From Chryseobacterium antibioticum (GTDB lineage: Bacteria; Bacteroidota; Bacteroidia; Flavobacteriales; Weeksellaceae), in assembly GCF_012927325.1 (NCBI RefSeq), contig NZ_JABBGI010000006.1, forward strand, positions 124,001 to 188,000: a DNA stretch of 64,000 nucleotides. The letters are read 5' to 3'. A model generated the notes under the pieces. The model searched no databases. It was not told the DNA's origin and saw only the letters and a program-made list of their open reading frames with translations. Position 1 is the stretch's first letter. Every line of letters starts with the position of its first letter. The position numbers and the translations under genes were made by a program. Positions 42,839 through 52,092 of the stretch are shown here, in pieces.

Positions 42839-43876
42839 TTAAGAGGTTGATTTCCTGTAGTCTGTAGGGGTTAAGTTGGTTTCCTTTTTAAAGGCAGTAT
42901 AAAATGAAGATTTTGAGTTGAAGCCCACTTCGTACAATATTTCCAGTACGGTTAATTGGGACTGCTCCTTTAGAAGAGTTTTAGCATCAGTGATTCTAAA
43001 CTCATTGATAAAGTCGAAAAAATGTTTACCGGTATGCTGATTGATTAATAATGATAGTTGCTTTTCGGGTAAATTAATTTGTTCAGACAATTTCTGCAAT
43101 GTCAGTTTATCATTTAAATAAGGCTTTTCTGTTTCCATAAATTGCAGAAGGCTTTTCAGTTGCTCCGGCTCTTCCTTCAATTCATTCACTGACTTTACGG
43201 GAACCAAATCTTTATTGATTCCTGCGAACAAATTGGGTCGGTATAAGGCGTTCAGCACAAACCAGCTGATCACAAATAATACAAACAGGGATGTGAAGGT
43301 GTATAAATAGGTATAAACCGGGCTATTCTCCTCTACGAAGCCTCTGATAAGAACAAAGACATTTCCGATTAAAAAAAGGAGAGTGGTTTGTATTAACCAT
43401 TGATAGGTAAGGTGATGATTGCTGGAATAATTTTCCTGATACAATTTTCTGAAGGTTCTCAATACCAGAAATACTGCAATGATGTAATAGTAATATTGGA
43501 TGATGGAAATAATATCAAACACGCGATAACCTTGTTTTGAAATTCCTGTGACACTGAAGAGACAGAAAAAGAACAGAAAGGGGAGTGCGTGTAAAAGATG
43601 CTTTTTATGAAGTTTGAAATTATAATAACAGGCTGAGTTGACATATAAATAATACAGAGGCATCTGCAGCATGACACTGGCAAGTTTCCCTACTTTGATG
43701 AGTTTAGAGTCAGGTGGTGAGAGGAAAAAACCGGAAAAATCAATCACAGATACGAGGAGAAAAGCAGCAAACAAATAGTCAGGTAATTTTCTTTTGGATT
43801 TTGCTGTAACCAGAAAAAGACTTAGCAATAAAAACAAAAAAACAATAATCTTACCTAAATCGTTAATGAATGCCAT
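42839..43876 (-). CDS. Membrane-anchored AraC-family transcriptional regulator
   Basis: 345 residues. The N-terminal two-thirds has about seven TM helices (LGKIIVFLFLLLSLFLVTA, YLFAAFLLVSVIDFSG, LLHALPFLFFFCLFSV, ...). The C-terminal ~100 residues are an AraC-type double HTH (LTLQKLSEQINLPEKQLSLLINQHTGKHFFDFINEFRITDAKTLL ... EILYEVGFNSKSSFYTAFKKETNLTPTDYRK). It sits 121 bp upstream of the hydrolase in the same direction and may regulate it. The signal sensed by the TM part is not known. Confidence 0.9.
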   Translation of the reverse strand: MAFINDLGKIIVFLFLLLSLFLVTAKSKRKLPDYLFAAFLLVSVIDFSGFFLSPPDSKLIKVGKLASVMLQMPLYYLYVNSACYYNFKLHKKHLLHALPFLFFFCLFSVTGISKQGYRVFDIISIIQYYYYIIAVFLVLRTFRKLYQENYSSNHHLTYQWLIQTTLLFLIGNVFVLIRGFVEENSPVYTYLYTFTSLFVLFVISWFVLNALYRPNLFAGINKDLVPVKSVNELKEEPEQLKSLLQFMETEKPYLNDKLTLQKLSEQINLPEKQLSLLINQHTGKHFFDFINEFRITDAKTLLKEQSQLTVLEILYEVGFNSKSSFYTAFKKETNLTPTDYRKSTS

Positions 43877-44122
43877 ATCTTTTATTTTGAATAGTACAAA
43901 ACTACAAATTATAGTTTCTCTTTAGCTAATTAATATGGTGATCAGTAACTTTATCCCCATTTTTAATCCTGCCCTGTTATCCATTTATGACTTCATTTAT
44001 ATAATTGAATCCCCGAATTGGGAATGTAGATCAATTTCAATGAGCAAAAATGAAATAGACTTGTGCGGGATTGTGTAGAGATATTTCCGATGATCGGAAG
44101 AATTTCGGAAGTGTCCAAAAGC

Positions 44123-44157
44123 AAAAAAACTTTGATATTTTATATCAAAGTTTTTTT
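44123..44157. terminator. Terminator after the rpsT-tRNA-Glu transcript
   Basis: 16-bp perfect stem AAAAAAACTTTGATAT/ATATCAAAGTTTTTTT with a 3-nt loop, 3 nt beyond the 3' end of the tRNA at 44161 on the minus strand. Confidence 0.9.
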
Positions 44158-44160
44158 AAG

Positions 44161-44232
44161 TAGCCCGTAGGGGAGTCGAACCCCTCTTACCAGAATGAAA
44201 ATCTGAGGTCCTAACCGATAGACGAACGGGCC
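44161..44232 (-). tRNA. tRNA-Glu (anticodon TTC), copy 1
   Basis: 72 nt on the minus strand. Acceptor GGCCCGT/ACGGGCT, anticodon stem TCAGA/TCTGG with loop TTTTCAT giving TTC, and T-arm AGGGG-TTCGACT-CCCCT. CCA is not encoded. It is identical to the copy at 44332-44403. Confidence 0.97.
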
Positions 44233-44331
44233 ATCTACCAAACTGTAAATACTATCTACAGGGTTAGTTTTTTTGTTTTTATAAGTTTCAACTCTTAGTA
44301 TAACCACCCGGTTAGTAGTGATTAAATTTTG

Positions 44332-44403
44332 TAGCCCGTAGGGGAGTCGAACCCCTCTTACCAGAATGAAAATCTGAGGTCCTAACCGATAGACGAACGG
44401 GCC
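44332..44403 (-). tRNA. tRNA-Glu (anticodon TTC), copy 2
   Basis: 72 nt, identical to copy 1. Its 5' end is 10 nt after the rpsT stop, so it is probably processed from the rpsT transcript. Confidence 0.97.
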
Positions 44404-44413
44404 TACTATACTT

Positions 44414-44668
44414 TTACGCTAATTTATTAACGTGCTTAGTTAATTTGCTTTTCAAGTTAGCCGCTTTGTTCTTGTGGATAATATTTTTCTTAGCTAATTT
44501 ATCCAATAAAGCGATAACTTTTGGCAGTTGCTCTGAAGCAGCAGCTTTGTTTTCTTCACTTCTCAAAACTTTAAGAGCAGTTCTTGCAGTCTTGTGATAA
44601 TATCTGTTACGAACTTTTCTAACTTCGTTTTGTCTAATTCTCTTTAATGCTGATTTATGATTTGCCAT
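44414..44668 (-). CDS. rpsT: 30S ribosomal protein S20
   Basis: 84 residues from the ATG at 44668 ([17 protein letters not shown]); the upstream in-frame MHSHLND is not part of S20. Highly basic, helical, with the usual [10 protein letters not shown] and [25 protein letters not shown]. Primary binder of 16S rRNA. A perfect -33/-7 promoter is seen at 44687-44718, and two tRNA-Glu genes follow on the same strand. Confidence 0.97.
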   Translation of the reverse strand: MANHKSALKRIRQNEVRKVRNRYYHKTARTALKVLRSEENKAAASEQLPKVIALLDKLAKKNIIHKNKAANLKSKLTKHVNKLA

Positions 44669-44686
44669 ATCGTTCAAATGTGAGTG

Positions 44687-44718
44687 CAAAACTATAAACT
44701 TTTTTTTAATCTGCCAAA
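44687..44718 (-). promoter_or_regulatory. Promoter of rpsT
   Basis: Minus strand TTTG (complement of 44715-44718), 20-bp gap, TAGTTTTG (complement of 44687-44694), 19 bp before the S20 start. Confidence 0.75.
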
Positions 44719-44735
44719 TTTATTTTTAAAATTTT

Positions 44736-45056
44736 TCAATTTTCTTCTGACAGGTATTTTCTGAGTTTATCTATTGCTTGTTCTATTTTTAAATTCTCTT
44801 GTTCTCGTTCTATTTTCTTGATTGTGCTACTTAGCATAATCATTGCGTTGTTCCATTCTCCAGTAGTGTTGGTGAAGGTAAGTCCATCAATTGTTACTTC
44901 AAAGGCGACCCTTTCTCCAGTCCTGTAAAGTCTGAAACTTATTTTATCATCCCTGCCTGCAATCCCGTCTTCATTGATTTGTAAATCGTAACTTTTTGGG
45001 TTAGAGTGGATTTTCTTAAAAAGAAGTTTTGCTTCTTGTATTTTTAAATCCGGCAT
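44736..45056 (-). CDS. Small conserved-looking cytoplasmic protein, unknown
   Basis: 106 residues, no signal peptide or TM. Alternating beta/polar text in the middle (ISFRLYRTGERVAFEVTIDGLTF) and a Lys/Glu-rich helical C-terminus (KKIEREQENLKIEQAIDKLRKYL). Starts 15 nt after the 3' end of the third tRNA-Glu and may share its transcript. Family not recognised. Confidence 0.6.
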   Translation of the reverse strand: MPDLKIQEAKLLFKKIHSNPKSYDLQINEDGIAGRDDKISFRLYRTGERVAFEVTIDGLTFTNTTGEWNNAMIMLSSTIKKIEREQENLKIEQAIDKLRKYLSEEN

Positions 45057-45070
45057 GATATCAAATTTGG

Positions 45071-45142
45071 TAGCCTATAGGAGAATCGAACTCCTGTTGC
45101 AAGGATGAAAACCTTGAGTCCTAACCACTAGACGAATAGGCC
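45071..45142 (-). tRNA. tRNA-Glu (anticodon TTC), variant body
   Basis: 72 nt on the minus strand. Acceptor GGCCTAT/ATAGGCT, anticodon stem CAAGG/CCTTG with loop TTTTCAT (TTC), T-arm AGGAG-TTCGATT-CTCCT. Same anticodon as the two copies at 44.2-44.4 kb but with a different body. Confidence 0.96.
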
Positions 45143-45156
45143 AAATTTTGAGGTTG

Positions 45157-45187
45157 CAAAAGTAGTGATTAACTTTTTAACTTCAAA
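45157..45187 (-). promoter_or_regulatory. Promoter of the variant tRNA-Glu
   Basis: Minus strand TTTG (complement of 45184-45187), 19-bp gap, TACTTTTG (complement of 45157-45164), 14 bp before the tRNA 5' end. A textbook Bacteroidota promoter. Confidence 0.8.
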
Positions 45188-45200
45188 ATTATTTTCCAGA

Positions 45201-46490
45201 TTATTTAAAAACTTTTTGAATAATGGTATTCTTGATTCCCTTGGATTCAAGGTCTTTTTGGAGCTTTACGGCATCCTCCAAAGTGAAAACTTTACCATAT
45301 GTATAGTAAAAAACACCACTGTCTTTATTCCTTTCCACATCCTTAAGTGTCTGAAGGATAAATGAGTTTCCATTCAGTTTTTCACCTACATAAACTTCGA
45401 TGGTATAGTAACCCGTCAACAGTTTTTGATTAGGCATAAATCCTACTGCATAGGCATTTCTGAATCCTGCATCTTTTGCTGTTTTTAAATTGATATCTTT
45501 TACAGAAGCCATATTGGTAACTCCATAGTAGTATTTGTACTGTCCGTTGTCTTTCAGAGGAAGAATATAATTTAAGCCTTTTAAAGCTGGGTCTCCGTCA
45601 TTGTATTTGGTAGGTGAACTTAGTAATAAAATCCTGAAATCATTTTTTAATGGCGACTCTGCCGGCTTCTCAGGTTCAGGTTTTCTGGTAGCAATAGAAG
45701 AACCTCCGGTTTTTCTGTCAATCGCTTTTTTATAATCGATGATCGCGTTATAGATACTTTCTGAAATTTCATTCTGACCTTTTTCAGATGCCAGGTAGTG
45801 GCTTTCTTCGGGGTGGTTGATGAAACCTGTTTCGATCAGTACGGATGGCATAGCATTCATACGGAGTACGTGAAGGTTTTTCTGGAAAACACCTCTTGAA
45901 AATCTTTTATCTTTATTCACAAAGTTCCCCTCCACAAGTCCGCCAAGCAGCAAACTTGACTCCAGGTATTTGTTTTGCTGGAGTTTCAGGGCAATAAGAG
46001 ACTCCGGAGAACTCGGATTGTAAGAACCGAAGGTCTGTTTATCCTTTTCATCCAGAAAGATCACATCGTTCTCTCTTTTTGCTACTTCAAGATTCTCATC
46101 ATTCTGGTTCGGTCCCTGCACATAAGTTTCCGTTCCGTAGGCTGTAGGTCTCTGCGAAGAGTTACAGTGGATAGAGACAAAAAGATCTGCTTTACTTCTA
46201 TTCGCCAAATTGGTTCTATCCGAAAGAGAAGGATATTCGTCAAACTTACGGGTATATATTACTTTGAAATCTCTGTTTTTCTCCAACATAGTCCCTACTT
46301 TTAGAGTAACGGCAAGCGTAACGTCTTTTTCTGCAACCCTTCCAATATCCGCATAAGACCTGTTTGCTCCATGATCACTTCCCCCATGTCCAGCATCTAA
46401 AACGATCGTAAATTTCTTTTGTGAGAAAATTAAAGTGCTTGAAAGAATAAGGAGAAATGATAAAATTATTTTAAATTTTTGTTTGTACAT
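45201..46490 (-). CDS. N-acetylmuramoyl-L-alanine amidase (Amidase_3) with C-terminal SPOR-like region
   Basis: 429 residues. Signal peptide (ILSSTLIFSQ). Zinc ligands: H35 in LDAGHGGSDHG, E54 in RVAEKDVTLAV, and His in DLFVSIHCNSS; catalytic Glu in SVLIETGFINHPEES. A Pro-rich linker (~260-280) leads to repeats like a SPOR domain (YYYGVTNMASVKDINLKTAKDAGFRNAYAVGF ... GKVFTLEDAVKLQKDLESKGIKNTIIQKV) that would localise it to septal peptidoglycan. It cleaves the amide between MurNAc and the stem peptide during daughter-cell separation. Confidence 0.93.
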   Translation of the reverse strand: MYKQKFKIILSFLLILSSTLIFSQKKFTIVLDAGHGGSDHGANRSYADIGRVAEKDVTLAVTLKVGTMLEKNRDFKVIYTRKFDEYPSLSDRTNLANRSKADLFVSIHCNSSQRPTAYGTETYVQGPNQNDENLEVAKRENDVIFLDEKDKQTFGSYNPSSPESLIALKLQQNKYLESSLLLGGLVEGNFVNKDKRFSRGVFQKNLHVLRMNAMPSVLIETGFINHPEESHYLASEKGQNEISESIYNAIIDYKKAIDRKTGGSSIATRKPEPEKPAESPLKNDFRILLLSSPTKYNDGDPALKGLNYILPLKDNGQYKYYYGVTNMASVKDINLKTAKDAGFRNAYAVGFMPNQKLLTGYYTIEVYVGEKLNGNSFILQTLKDVERNKDSGVFYYTYGKVFTLEDAVKLQKDLESKGIKNTIIQKVFK

Positions 46491-46543
46491 CTTACAGTTT
46501 TAAAAATTATACTAATTTTGAGCCTTAATTATATATAACAAAA

Positions 46544-49129
46544 TTGGCCAAAACCGTCCTCAAAAATATATTACAAATTTTAATTATCCTAATTTTTAAC
46601 AATTTTTTAGCACAGAAAACCCCTGAAAAATTGCCTAAAAATGTGGTTAATGATACTATTTCCAAAAAGGATACCATTGTCGTAAAAAAGGAAGCTTTAG
46701 ATGATATTCTCCGCACAAAGGCGGATGATCAGCGAAGAGATGTTCCTAAAAAGATGACATTCCTGAACAAAAATGCCCAGGTAAAATACCAGGACATGCA
46801 GATTGATGCAGATTATATTTCTATCGATGATAATAAAAATCTCATCTATGCCCGTGGAAAATTGGATTCTCTTGGGAAGATTATTGAACCGGTAATTACA
46901 ACCCAAGCGGGTAAAAAGTATGAGACCAACGAGTTCAGTTACAATACAAAGACCAGACAGGCCATCGCTTTTAATGCCAGAACAGAAGAAAGTGGCGGGG
47001 TTATCACGGCACAGAAAACTAAAAAGTATAATGATTCTGTTTTTGCTATGAGAAACGCAGATTATACGACCGACGAATATTATATCAAGAAAAAAGATAC
47101 TGCGGCGGATTATTTTATGCGTGCTTCGAATGTCAAGCTGATCAAGACCAAAAATAAATCACAGATTGTGACAGGACCTATCCAGATGTACATCGAAAAG
47201 GTTCCGACTCCTCTTATTCTTCCGTTTGCCATTCTTCCATTTTCAGAAAAAAGGGCGGCGGGTATCCTTATTCCAAGTTTCGGAGAAAGGGAAGATGTAG
47301 GGTTTTTCCTGAATGGATTGGGGTATTATCAACCGATAGGGGAGCATTTTGATCTTAAGGTTCTTGCCGATATTTATACCAAAGGGAGCTGGAATTTAAG
47401 GCCCCAAATGAATTATCTGAAGAAATATCGCTATTCCGGAACCTTTACAGCGGATGTGGGAACAATGGTAAGAGGAATTAAAGGTTTGGATGATTATACG
47501 AAAAACAGTACCTACAGAATTGCCTGGACACACACTCAGGATTCAAAAGCCAATCCTTTCCTGACTTTCAGTGCTTCAGTAGATATTGTAAGTACCAAAT
47601 TTTATAACAATCCGCTTAACAACAATTATATTTTCAATCAGAACGTCCTGAATACACAGCAGAGTTCAGCGGTAACGGTTACCAAAAGATTTTTAAAGTT
47701 GCCTGCAACGATTACAGGATCGGCATCATACTCTCAAAACTTTGCAACTGGATTAGCAGATCTCCGTCTTCCTCAGATGAATGTGGCGATCAACCAGTTT
47801 TATCTGTTTAAATCAAAAACAGGGGTAAGACAGGGGCTTCTCGAAAATATTACAGTGAATACAGGTTTTAACCTGACCAACTATGTCAGCACTCAGGAGA
47901 ATGAGCTTTTTACAAAAGCCATGTGGGACAAAATGCAGACAGGGCTTAAAAATAATATTGCTTTAGGAACCAATACAACGTTAGCGAAATATTTCACATT
48001 CAGTTTAAGTGCGAATATTGATAACGCATTAACGACCAAAACACTCAACAAATATTATGATCCTGTAAAGAATGTGGATGTAGACGAAATCCAAAAGAAT
48101 GTTGCCGGATATTCTACATTCTCTTCATCAGCCAGTCTTCAGACAACGCTTTATGGAATGTTGAAATTTAGAAAAGGATCTGCTGTAGAAGCGGTGAGAC
48201 ATATGATGACACCAAGTCTTAGTTTCACCTACTCACCAGATTTCTCAAGCCCTGGGTTTGGTTACTACAAAAACTATTACAATGCAGAAGGAGCTTTGAC
48301 GCCTTATTCTATTTTTGAAAAAGGAATTGTTGGAACTCCGTCCAGTGGTGTTGTAGGGGCTTTAGGTTTTAACATTGGCAACAATATTGAAATGAAGGTA
48401 AAGTCTAAAAGTGACTCTACCGGTGTGAAGAAAATAAAGATTTTTGAATCACTTAACCTATCAGGGAACTATAACTTTGCTGCAAAATCTCATCCATGGT
48501 CTTTAATTGATATCCGCGGGCAGTCTTCTTTCTTCAATAATAAGCTAAGTGTTAATACAAGTCTTGCGCTGGAACCTTATAAAATTATTTTCGCTCCGGG
48601 AGCCACTCAGGGAATCAGAACAGAAGAATTTGGTCATTTCAGTGTACAAGGATTCAACGTACAATTATCTTATCCTTTAAGCAGTGAAATTTTTGGTAAG
48701 AAGACAGATTATGCTAAGAAATATCCTTCGAAAGGTGAAGTGAGAAATGAAAATTATTATTTTGATGATGATAATTATGCTCATTTCGATCAGGCATGGA
48801 CTTTAAATATCAATGCGAGCTATGCTTATTCAAAAGGACTTTCTGCCCTTGGCAATAAAATTGCTTCAGTAGGTCTTGACGGTAGCATTAAGCTGACTCC
48901 TTACTGGAATATCAACGGAAGTACGCATTTTGACCTTGTGACGAAAGATCTGGCGTATACAAGAATCGGATTCTCCAGAGATCAGCGAAGTTTTACGATC
49001 AACTTTAACTGGGTTCCTTTCGGACAATATAAGGTATATGACTTCTTTATCGGTATCAAAGCCAACATCTTAAGCGATGCGCTGAAATACAAAGACAGAA
49101 GTTTTACACAGCCTAATGCACCTTTCTAA
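46544..49129 (+). CDS. LptD-family LPS-assembly outer-membrane protein
   Basis: 861 residues, TTG start at 46544 giving a signal peptide (VLKNILQILIILIFNNFLAQ). An OstA/LptA-like N-terminal beta-jellyroll (VKYQDMQIDADYISIDDNKNLIYARGK ... YNTKTRQAIAFNARTEESGGVI) is followed by a large beta-barrel with the LptD signature IPSFGEREDVGFFLNGLGYYQPIGEHFDL and ends SFTINFNWVPFGQYKVYDFFIGIKA. LptD inserts lipopolysaccharide in the outer leaflet. Divergent from the amidase gene, gap 53 bp. The name lptD is widely used for this Bacteroidota family, although identity to E. coli LptD is weak. Confidence 0.88.
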   Translation: MAKTVLKNILQILIILIFNNFLAQKTPEKLPKNVVNDTISKKDTIVVKKEALDDILRTKADDQRRDVPKKMTFLNKNAQVKYQDMQIDADYISIDDNKNLIYARGKLDSLGKIIEPVITTQAGKKYETNEFSYNTKTRQAIAFNARTEESGGVITAQKTKKYNDSVFAMRNADYTTDEYYIKKKDTAADYFMRASNVKLIKTKNKSQIVTGPIQMYIEKVPTPLILPFAILPFSEKRAAGILIPSFGEREDVGFFLNGLGYYQPIGEHFDLKVLADIYTKGSWNLRPQMNYLKKYRYSGTFTADVGTMVRGIKGLDDYTKNSTYRIAWTHTQDSKANPFLTFSASVDIVSTKFYNNPLNNNYIFNQNVLNTQQSSAVTVTKRFLKLPATITGSASYSQNFATGLADLRLPQMNVAINQFYLFKSKTGVRQGLLENITVNTGFNLTNYVSTQENELFTKAMWDKMQTGLKNNIALGTNTTLAKYFTFSLSANIDNALTTKTLNKYYDPVKNVDVDEIQKNVAGYSTFSSSASLQTTLYGMLKFRKGSAVEAVRHMMTPSLSFTYSPDFSSPGFGYYKNYYNAEGALTPYSIFEKGIVGTPSSGVVGALGFNIGNNIEMKVKSKSDSTGVKKIKIFESLNLSGNYNFAAKSHPWSLIDIRGQSSFFNNKLSVNTSLALEPYKIIFAPGATQGIRTEEFGHFSVQGFNVQLSYPLSSEIFGKKTDYAKKYPSKGEVRNENYYFDDDNYAHFDQAWTLNINASYAYSKGLSALGNKIASVGLDGSIKLTPYWNINGSTHFDLVTKDLAYTRIGFSRDQRSFTINFNWVPFGQYKVYDFFIGIKANILSDALKYKDRSFTQPNAPF

Positions 49130-49135
49130 TATCAA

Positions 49136-49167
49136 ATTGACAATTGTAAATATAAATTTTATATTTG
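49136..49167 (+). promoter_or_regulatory. Promoter of the ridA gene
   Basis: ATTG at 49136-49139, 20-bp gap, TATATTTG at 49160-49167. It lies about 90 bp before the ATG at 49260. Confidence 0.7.
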
Positions 49168-49259
49168 CAACCAAAATAAATTCTAATGAAATCACTGCTG
49201 ACAAACAAATGCAAAAGGTGGTGATTGCATGTGACCTTTGAAAAAATAAATATCCACAT

Positions 49260-49640
49260 ATGAAACAAATAATCAACACAGTTAATGCACCTGCAGCAAT
49301 CGGGCCTTATTCGCAAGCTAATATGGCGAACGGAATTTTATATATTTCCGGACAGATTCCTGTAGATCCGGCAACTGGTAAATTGGTAGAGGGAATTGAG
49401 AAGGAAACGCACCAGGTGATGAAAAACCTTGAGGCTGTTCTTACAGAAGCAGGAATGACCTTTAAAAATGTTGTAAAAGCTACCATCTTCCTTAAAAGTA
49501 TGGATGACTTTGCCGTAATGAATGATATTTATGCTTCATATCTTGATGCGGACAGCTACCCGGCCCGTGAGACTGTACAGGTTTCATGTCTGCCTAAGAA
49601 TGTTGATATTGAAATTTCTATGATTGCACATCAGGATTAA
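49260..49640 (+). CDS. ridA: RidA-family reactive-imine deaminase
   Basis: 126 residues, the normal length of the family. Conserved blocks: APAAIGPYSQAN, YISGQIPVDPATG, ATIFLKSMDDFAVMNDIYA and YPARETVQVSCLPKN (with the catalytic Arg) and VDIEISMIA. RidA hydrolyses 2-aminoacrylate and related imines released by PLP enzymes, protecting them. It overlaps the next gene by one base (TAATG). Confidence 0.95.
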   Translation: MKQIINTVNAPAAIGPYSQANMANGILYISGQIPVDPATGKLVEGIEKETHQVMKNLEAVLTEAGMTFKNVVKATIFLKSMDDFAVMNDIYASYLDADSYPARETVQVSCLPKNVDIEISMIAHQD

Positions 49641-50092
49641 TGAATTTTATAAGAAATACAATTGCGGTTCTGGTAGGCCTTGGTATAGCGGGGCTTATTA
49701 TCACTCTTGGTATAAGGGTTTTTCCGCAATGGATCACTTTCGAAGCTTTTGCTCCATTCGAGCATTGGCAGAGATTCCTTTACAGTATGAAAGGCGATAG
49801 TGCGTTTTTCGGATTTCTGCTGTTTATTTCCGGGCTTGGATCTACGATCGGAGGAGTGGCTACTGCTCTTATCGTGAAGTATGCTAAGGTGGCCTATGCC
49901 ATTCTTATCGGCTTCATTATGCTTTTCATTGCCATGCTGGATGTTATTATATTTCCATACCATCCTACATTTTATAAGATCTCTATTTTTCTTACGTTTT
50001 TCCCGTTTTCGTGGATAGGAGGAAAGATCGTAGAGGTAATTTATGAACGGAACAAGAAGAAAAGGATTGCTGAGAAAATGAATAAGAAATAA
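49640..50092 (+). CDS. Small integral membrane protein, unknown function
   Basis: 150 residues with about four TM helices (IRNTIAVLVGLGIAGLIITLGI, AFFGFLLFISGLGSTIGGVATALIV, VAYAILIGFIMLFIAMLDVIIF, FYKISIFLTFFPFSWIGGKIVEVIY) and a basic C-terminus. It starts in the stop codon of ridA (TAATG), so it is translationally coupled. Family not recognised. Confidence 0.82.
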   Translation: MNFIRNTIAVLVGLGIAGLIITLGIRVFPQWITFEAFAPFEHWQRFLYSMKGDSAFFGFLLFISGLGSTIGGVATALIVKYAKVAYAILIGFIMLFIAMLDVIIFPYHPTFYKISIFLTFFPFSWIGGKIVEVIYERNKKKRIAEKMNKK

Positions 50093-50101
50093 AAACAAAT
50101 A

Positions 50102-50131
50102 AAAAAACGCTGCAGATCTGCAGCGTTTTTT
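50102..50131. terminator. Bidirectional terminator between convergent genes
   Basis: AAAAAACGCTGCAGA and its complement in perfect symmetry, with A- and T-tracts at the two ends. Serves both the ridA operon and the htrA gene. Confidence 0.85.
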
Positions 50132-50162
50132 GTTGTATGAAAAAGACTATTGTCTTTGTTGA

Positions 50163-51689
50163 TTAAGGCATTTTGAATCCTTTCGTATAGATTCTTCCAT
50201 AGTCATCTACAAATTTTACCTGTACATTACCCTGGTATTTATCAAGAATCTTTTCTACATCTTTCTGTGAATTCACAGGCTTACCGTTGATCTCGATAAT
50301 GATATAATTGTCTACAATTCCAATCTTGGCCATTTCGCTTCCTTCACTTACATTTTTAGCAACGACCCCACTGTTTAATCCGTACTCTGTTTTGAATTTT
50401 TCGGTAAGCGGATCGAAGTCTGCTCCAATTTTTTCAGTCACGCTTAAGTCAGCTTTTGTTCTGGTAGTAGTTCCTCCCTTCTGATCTTTAAGCGTTACCG
50501 TAGTTGTGCTTTCTTTACCGTTTCTTGCATAGGTTACCTGAACTTTATCGCCTGGACGTTTGCTTCCGATAGACATAGAAAGATCAGCGAAATCTGTAAT
50601 GTCGTAGGTGTCGATTTTAGTGATAACATCACCTTTTTTCAATCCTGCATCTTCTGCGCCGCTGTTATCTCCGAATCCTGTCACATAAACTCCTGAACCG
50701 GATTTAATATTGGTTTTAAACTGCTTATTATAGGCAGCTACCTGCTGATCGTTAGAAAGGTCTAATGATGAAACACCTAAGAATCCTCTCTGTACGATTC
50801 CGAATTTCTTGATATCCTCAACAATCTTTCTTGCTAAATTCGCCGGAACAGCAAATCCGTATCCCTGATAATACCCTGTAGTAGACTGGATCGCAGAGTT
50901 GATCCCGATAAGATCACCATTAACGTTTACCAGCGCTCCTCCAGAGTTACCCGGGTTGATTGCTGCATCGGTCTGGATAAAGCTTTCAATTGGGTTGGCA
51001 GCTTTCCCCTGGCCTCCCAGGATACCAATTCCTCTTCCTTTAGCAGAAACAATTCCTGCGGTTACTGTAGAATTTAGCCCAAGCGGGTTTCCTACTGCCA
51101 GTACCCATTGTCCGACTTCAATATTATCTGAGTTGGCAAAATTTAAATAGGGAAGTCCTTTTTCTTCAATCTTCAGTAAAGAAATATCTGTATTGGGATC
51201 TGTTCCTACTAGGGTTGCTATATAAGATTTTTTATTGCTTAATACGACTTCCAGTTTATTCGCTCCTGCTACCACGTGATTGTTGGAGATGATATATCCG
51301 TCCGGAGAAATAATCACCCCGGATCCCATTCCTGATGGCATATTGTCCGGAACCTGCTGCTTCTGTCTCTGCTGTCCTCCTCCTCCGAAAGGATCTCCGA
51401 AGAAGAAATCAAAAAGATCCTGTTCCGAAGCTCTGCTCGTTGATCTACTTTGGTAATTTTTAATAGTAACAACAGCCGGAACGGTAGTTTTTGAAGCTTT
51501 TACAAAATCGTCGCCCACAGTTCCTGTGTTCATTCCTACAAAGGATGCATTAGGAGCAGCTGATGTGAAGTACGACTGGTCGCCATTATTAGACTGATGA
51601 CCGAAATATTGTAATGTCCCAACGGTAGTAGCTCCTGAGATCACTCCCACTACTGCAAATGGTAATAGTTTTTTTAAAGTACTCTTCAT
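50163..51689 (-). CDS. HtrA/DegP-type periplasmic serine protease (Do family)
   Basis: 508 residues. N-terminal membrane/signal segment (LLPFAVVGVISGATTVGTLQYF). Trypsin-like domain with catalytic triad H138 (NNHVVAG), D168 (DPNTDISLL) and S249 (NPGNSGGAL). Two PDZ domains: about 295-390 (GVYVTGFGDNSGAEDAGLKKGDVITKIDTYDI) and 420-508 (GVVAKNVSEGSEMAKIGIVDNYIIIEINGKPV). A Gly/Gln-rich loop (DPFGGGGQQRQKQQ) is the LA-loop region. It degrades or refolds misfolded envelope proteins. Confidence 0.96.
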   Translation of the reverse strand: MKSTLKKLLPFAVVGVISGATTVGTLQYFGHQSNNGDQSYFTSAAPNASFVGMNTGTVGDDFVKASKTTVPAVVTIKNYQSRSTSRASEQDLFDFFFGDPFGGGGQQRQKQQVPDNMPSGMGSGVIISPDGYIISNNHVVAGANKLEVVLSNKKSYIATLVGTDPNTDISLLKIEEKGLPYLNFANSDNIEVGQWVLAVGNPLGLNSTVTAGIVSAKGRGIGILGGQGKAANPIESFIQTDAAINPGNSGGALVNVNGDLIGINSAIQSTTGYYQGYGFAVPANLARKIVEDIKKFGIVQRGFLGVSSLDLSNDQQVAAYNKQFKTNIKSGSGVYVTGFGDNSGAEDAGLKKGDVITKIDTYDITDFADLSMSIGSKRPGDKVQVTYARNGKESTTTVTLKDQKGGTTTRTKADLSVTEKIGADFDPLTEKFKTEYGLNSGVVAKNVSEGSEMAKIGIVDNYIIIEINGKPVNSQKDVEKILDKYQGNVQVKFVDDYGRIYTKGFKMP

Positions 51690-51735
51690 TGTATATCTTT
51701 CTTTTTTATTTATTGATTTTTTGTTTTATCGTAAA

Positions 51736-51743
51736 CAAATTTA
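51736..51743 (-). promoter_or_regulatory. -7 box upstream of htrA
   Basis: TAAATTTG on the minus strand, 46 bp before the htrA ATG; an ATTG lies 16 bp further upstream, shorter than the usual ~19-bp gap. Confidence 0.45.
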
Positions 51744-52050
51744 ATGCTAAATAAGTAAGCAATTAGTATGCTGTGTTTCAATTTTAACTAAAATTTAACG
51801 GGTATTGTGTCATTTTATGGATTATGTCATAATCTTAAATAAGGCATTAACAAAACTTAAAAAAAAATTAAAGGAAAAATGTGACATTTTGTACACTGTC
51901 AAAAGAAATAATGTCAAGATTAAGCTACAACAATTAATCCAAATGTTTCAACCTAGCAATGATTAACCTCTATTGCTTATATCCATTACTCATTACCGAT
52001 ATTTGTGGCGTGTGATTTTCCCGGAAAAACAGACTCAATTGAAAAATTAC

Positions 52051-52058
52051 TATATTTG
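52051..52058 (+). promoter_or_regulatory. -7 box upstream of trhO
   Basis: TATATTTG, 34 bp before the ATG at 52093. No well-spaced -33 element. Confidence 0.5.
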
Positions 52059-52092
52059 CAAAAATATTTTTCTCACTTAAAACGTTTATAGC

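Larger units (their letters stand above)
51690..52092. other. Divergent intergenic region between htrA and trhO
   Basis: About 400 bp, AT-rich, with no gene. It holds -7-like boxes for both directions (minus-strand box at 51736-51743, plus-strand box at 52051-52058). No other structure is seen. Confidence 0.6.
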
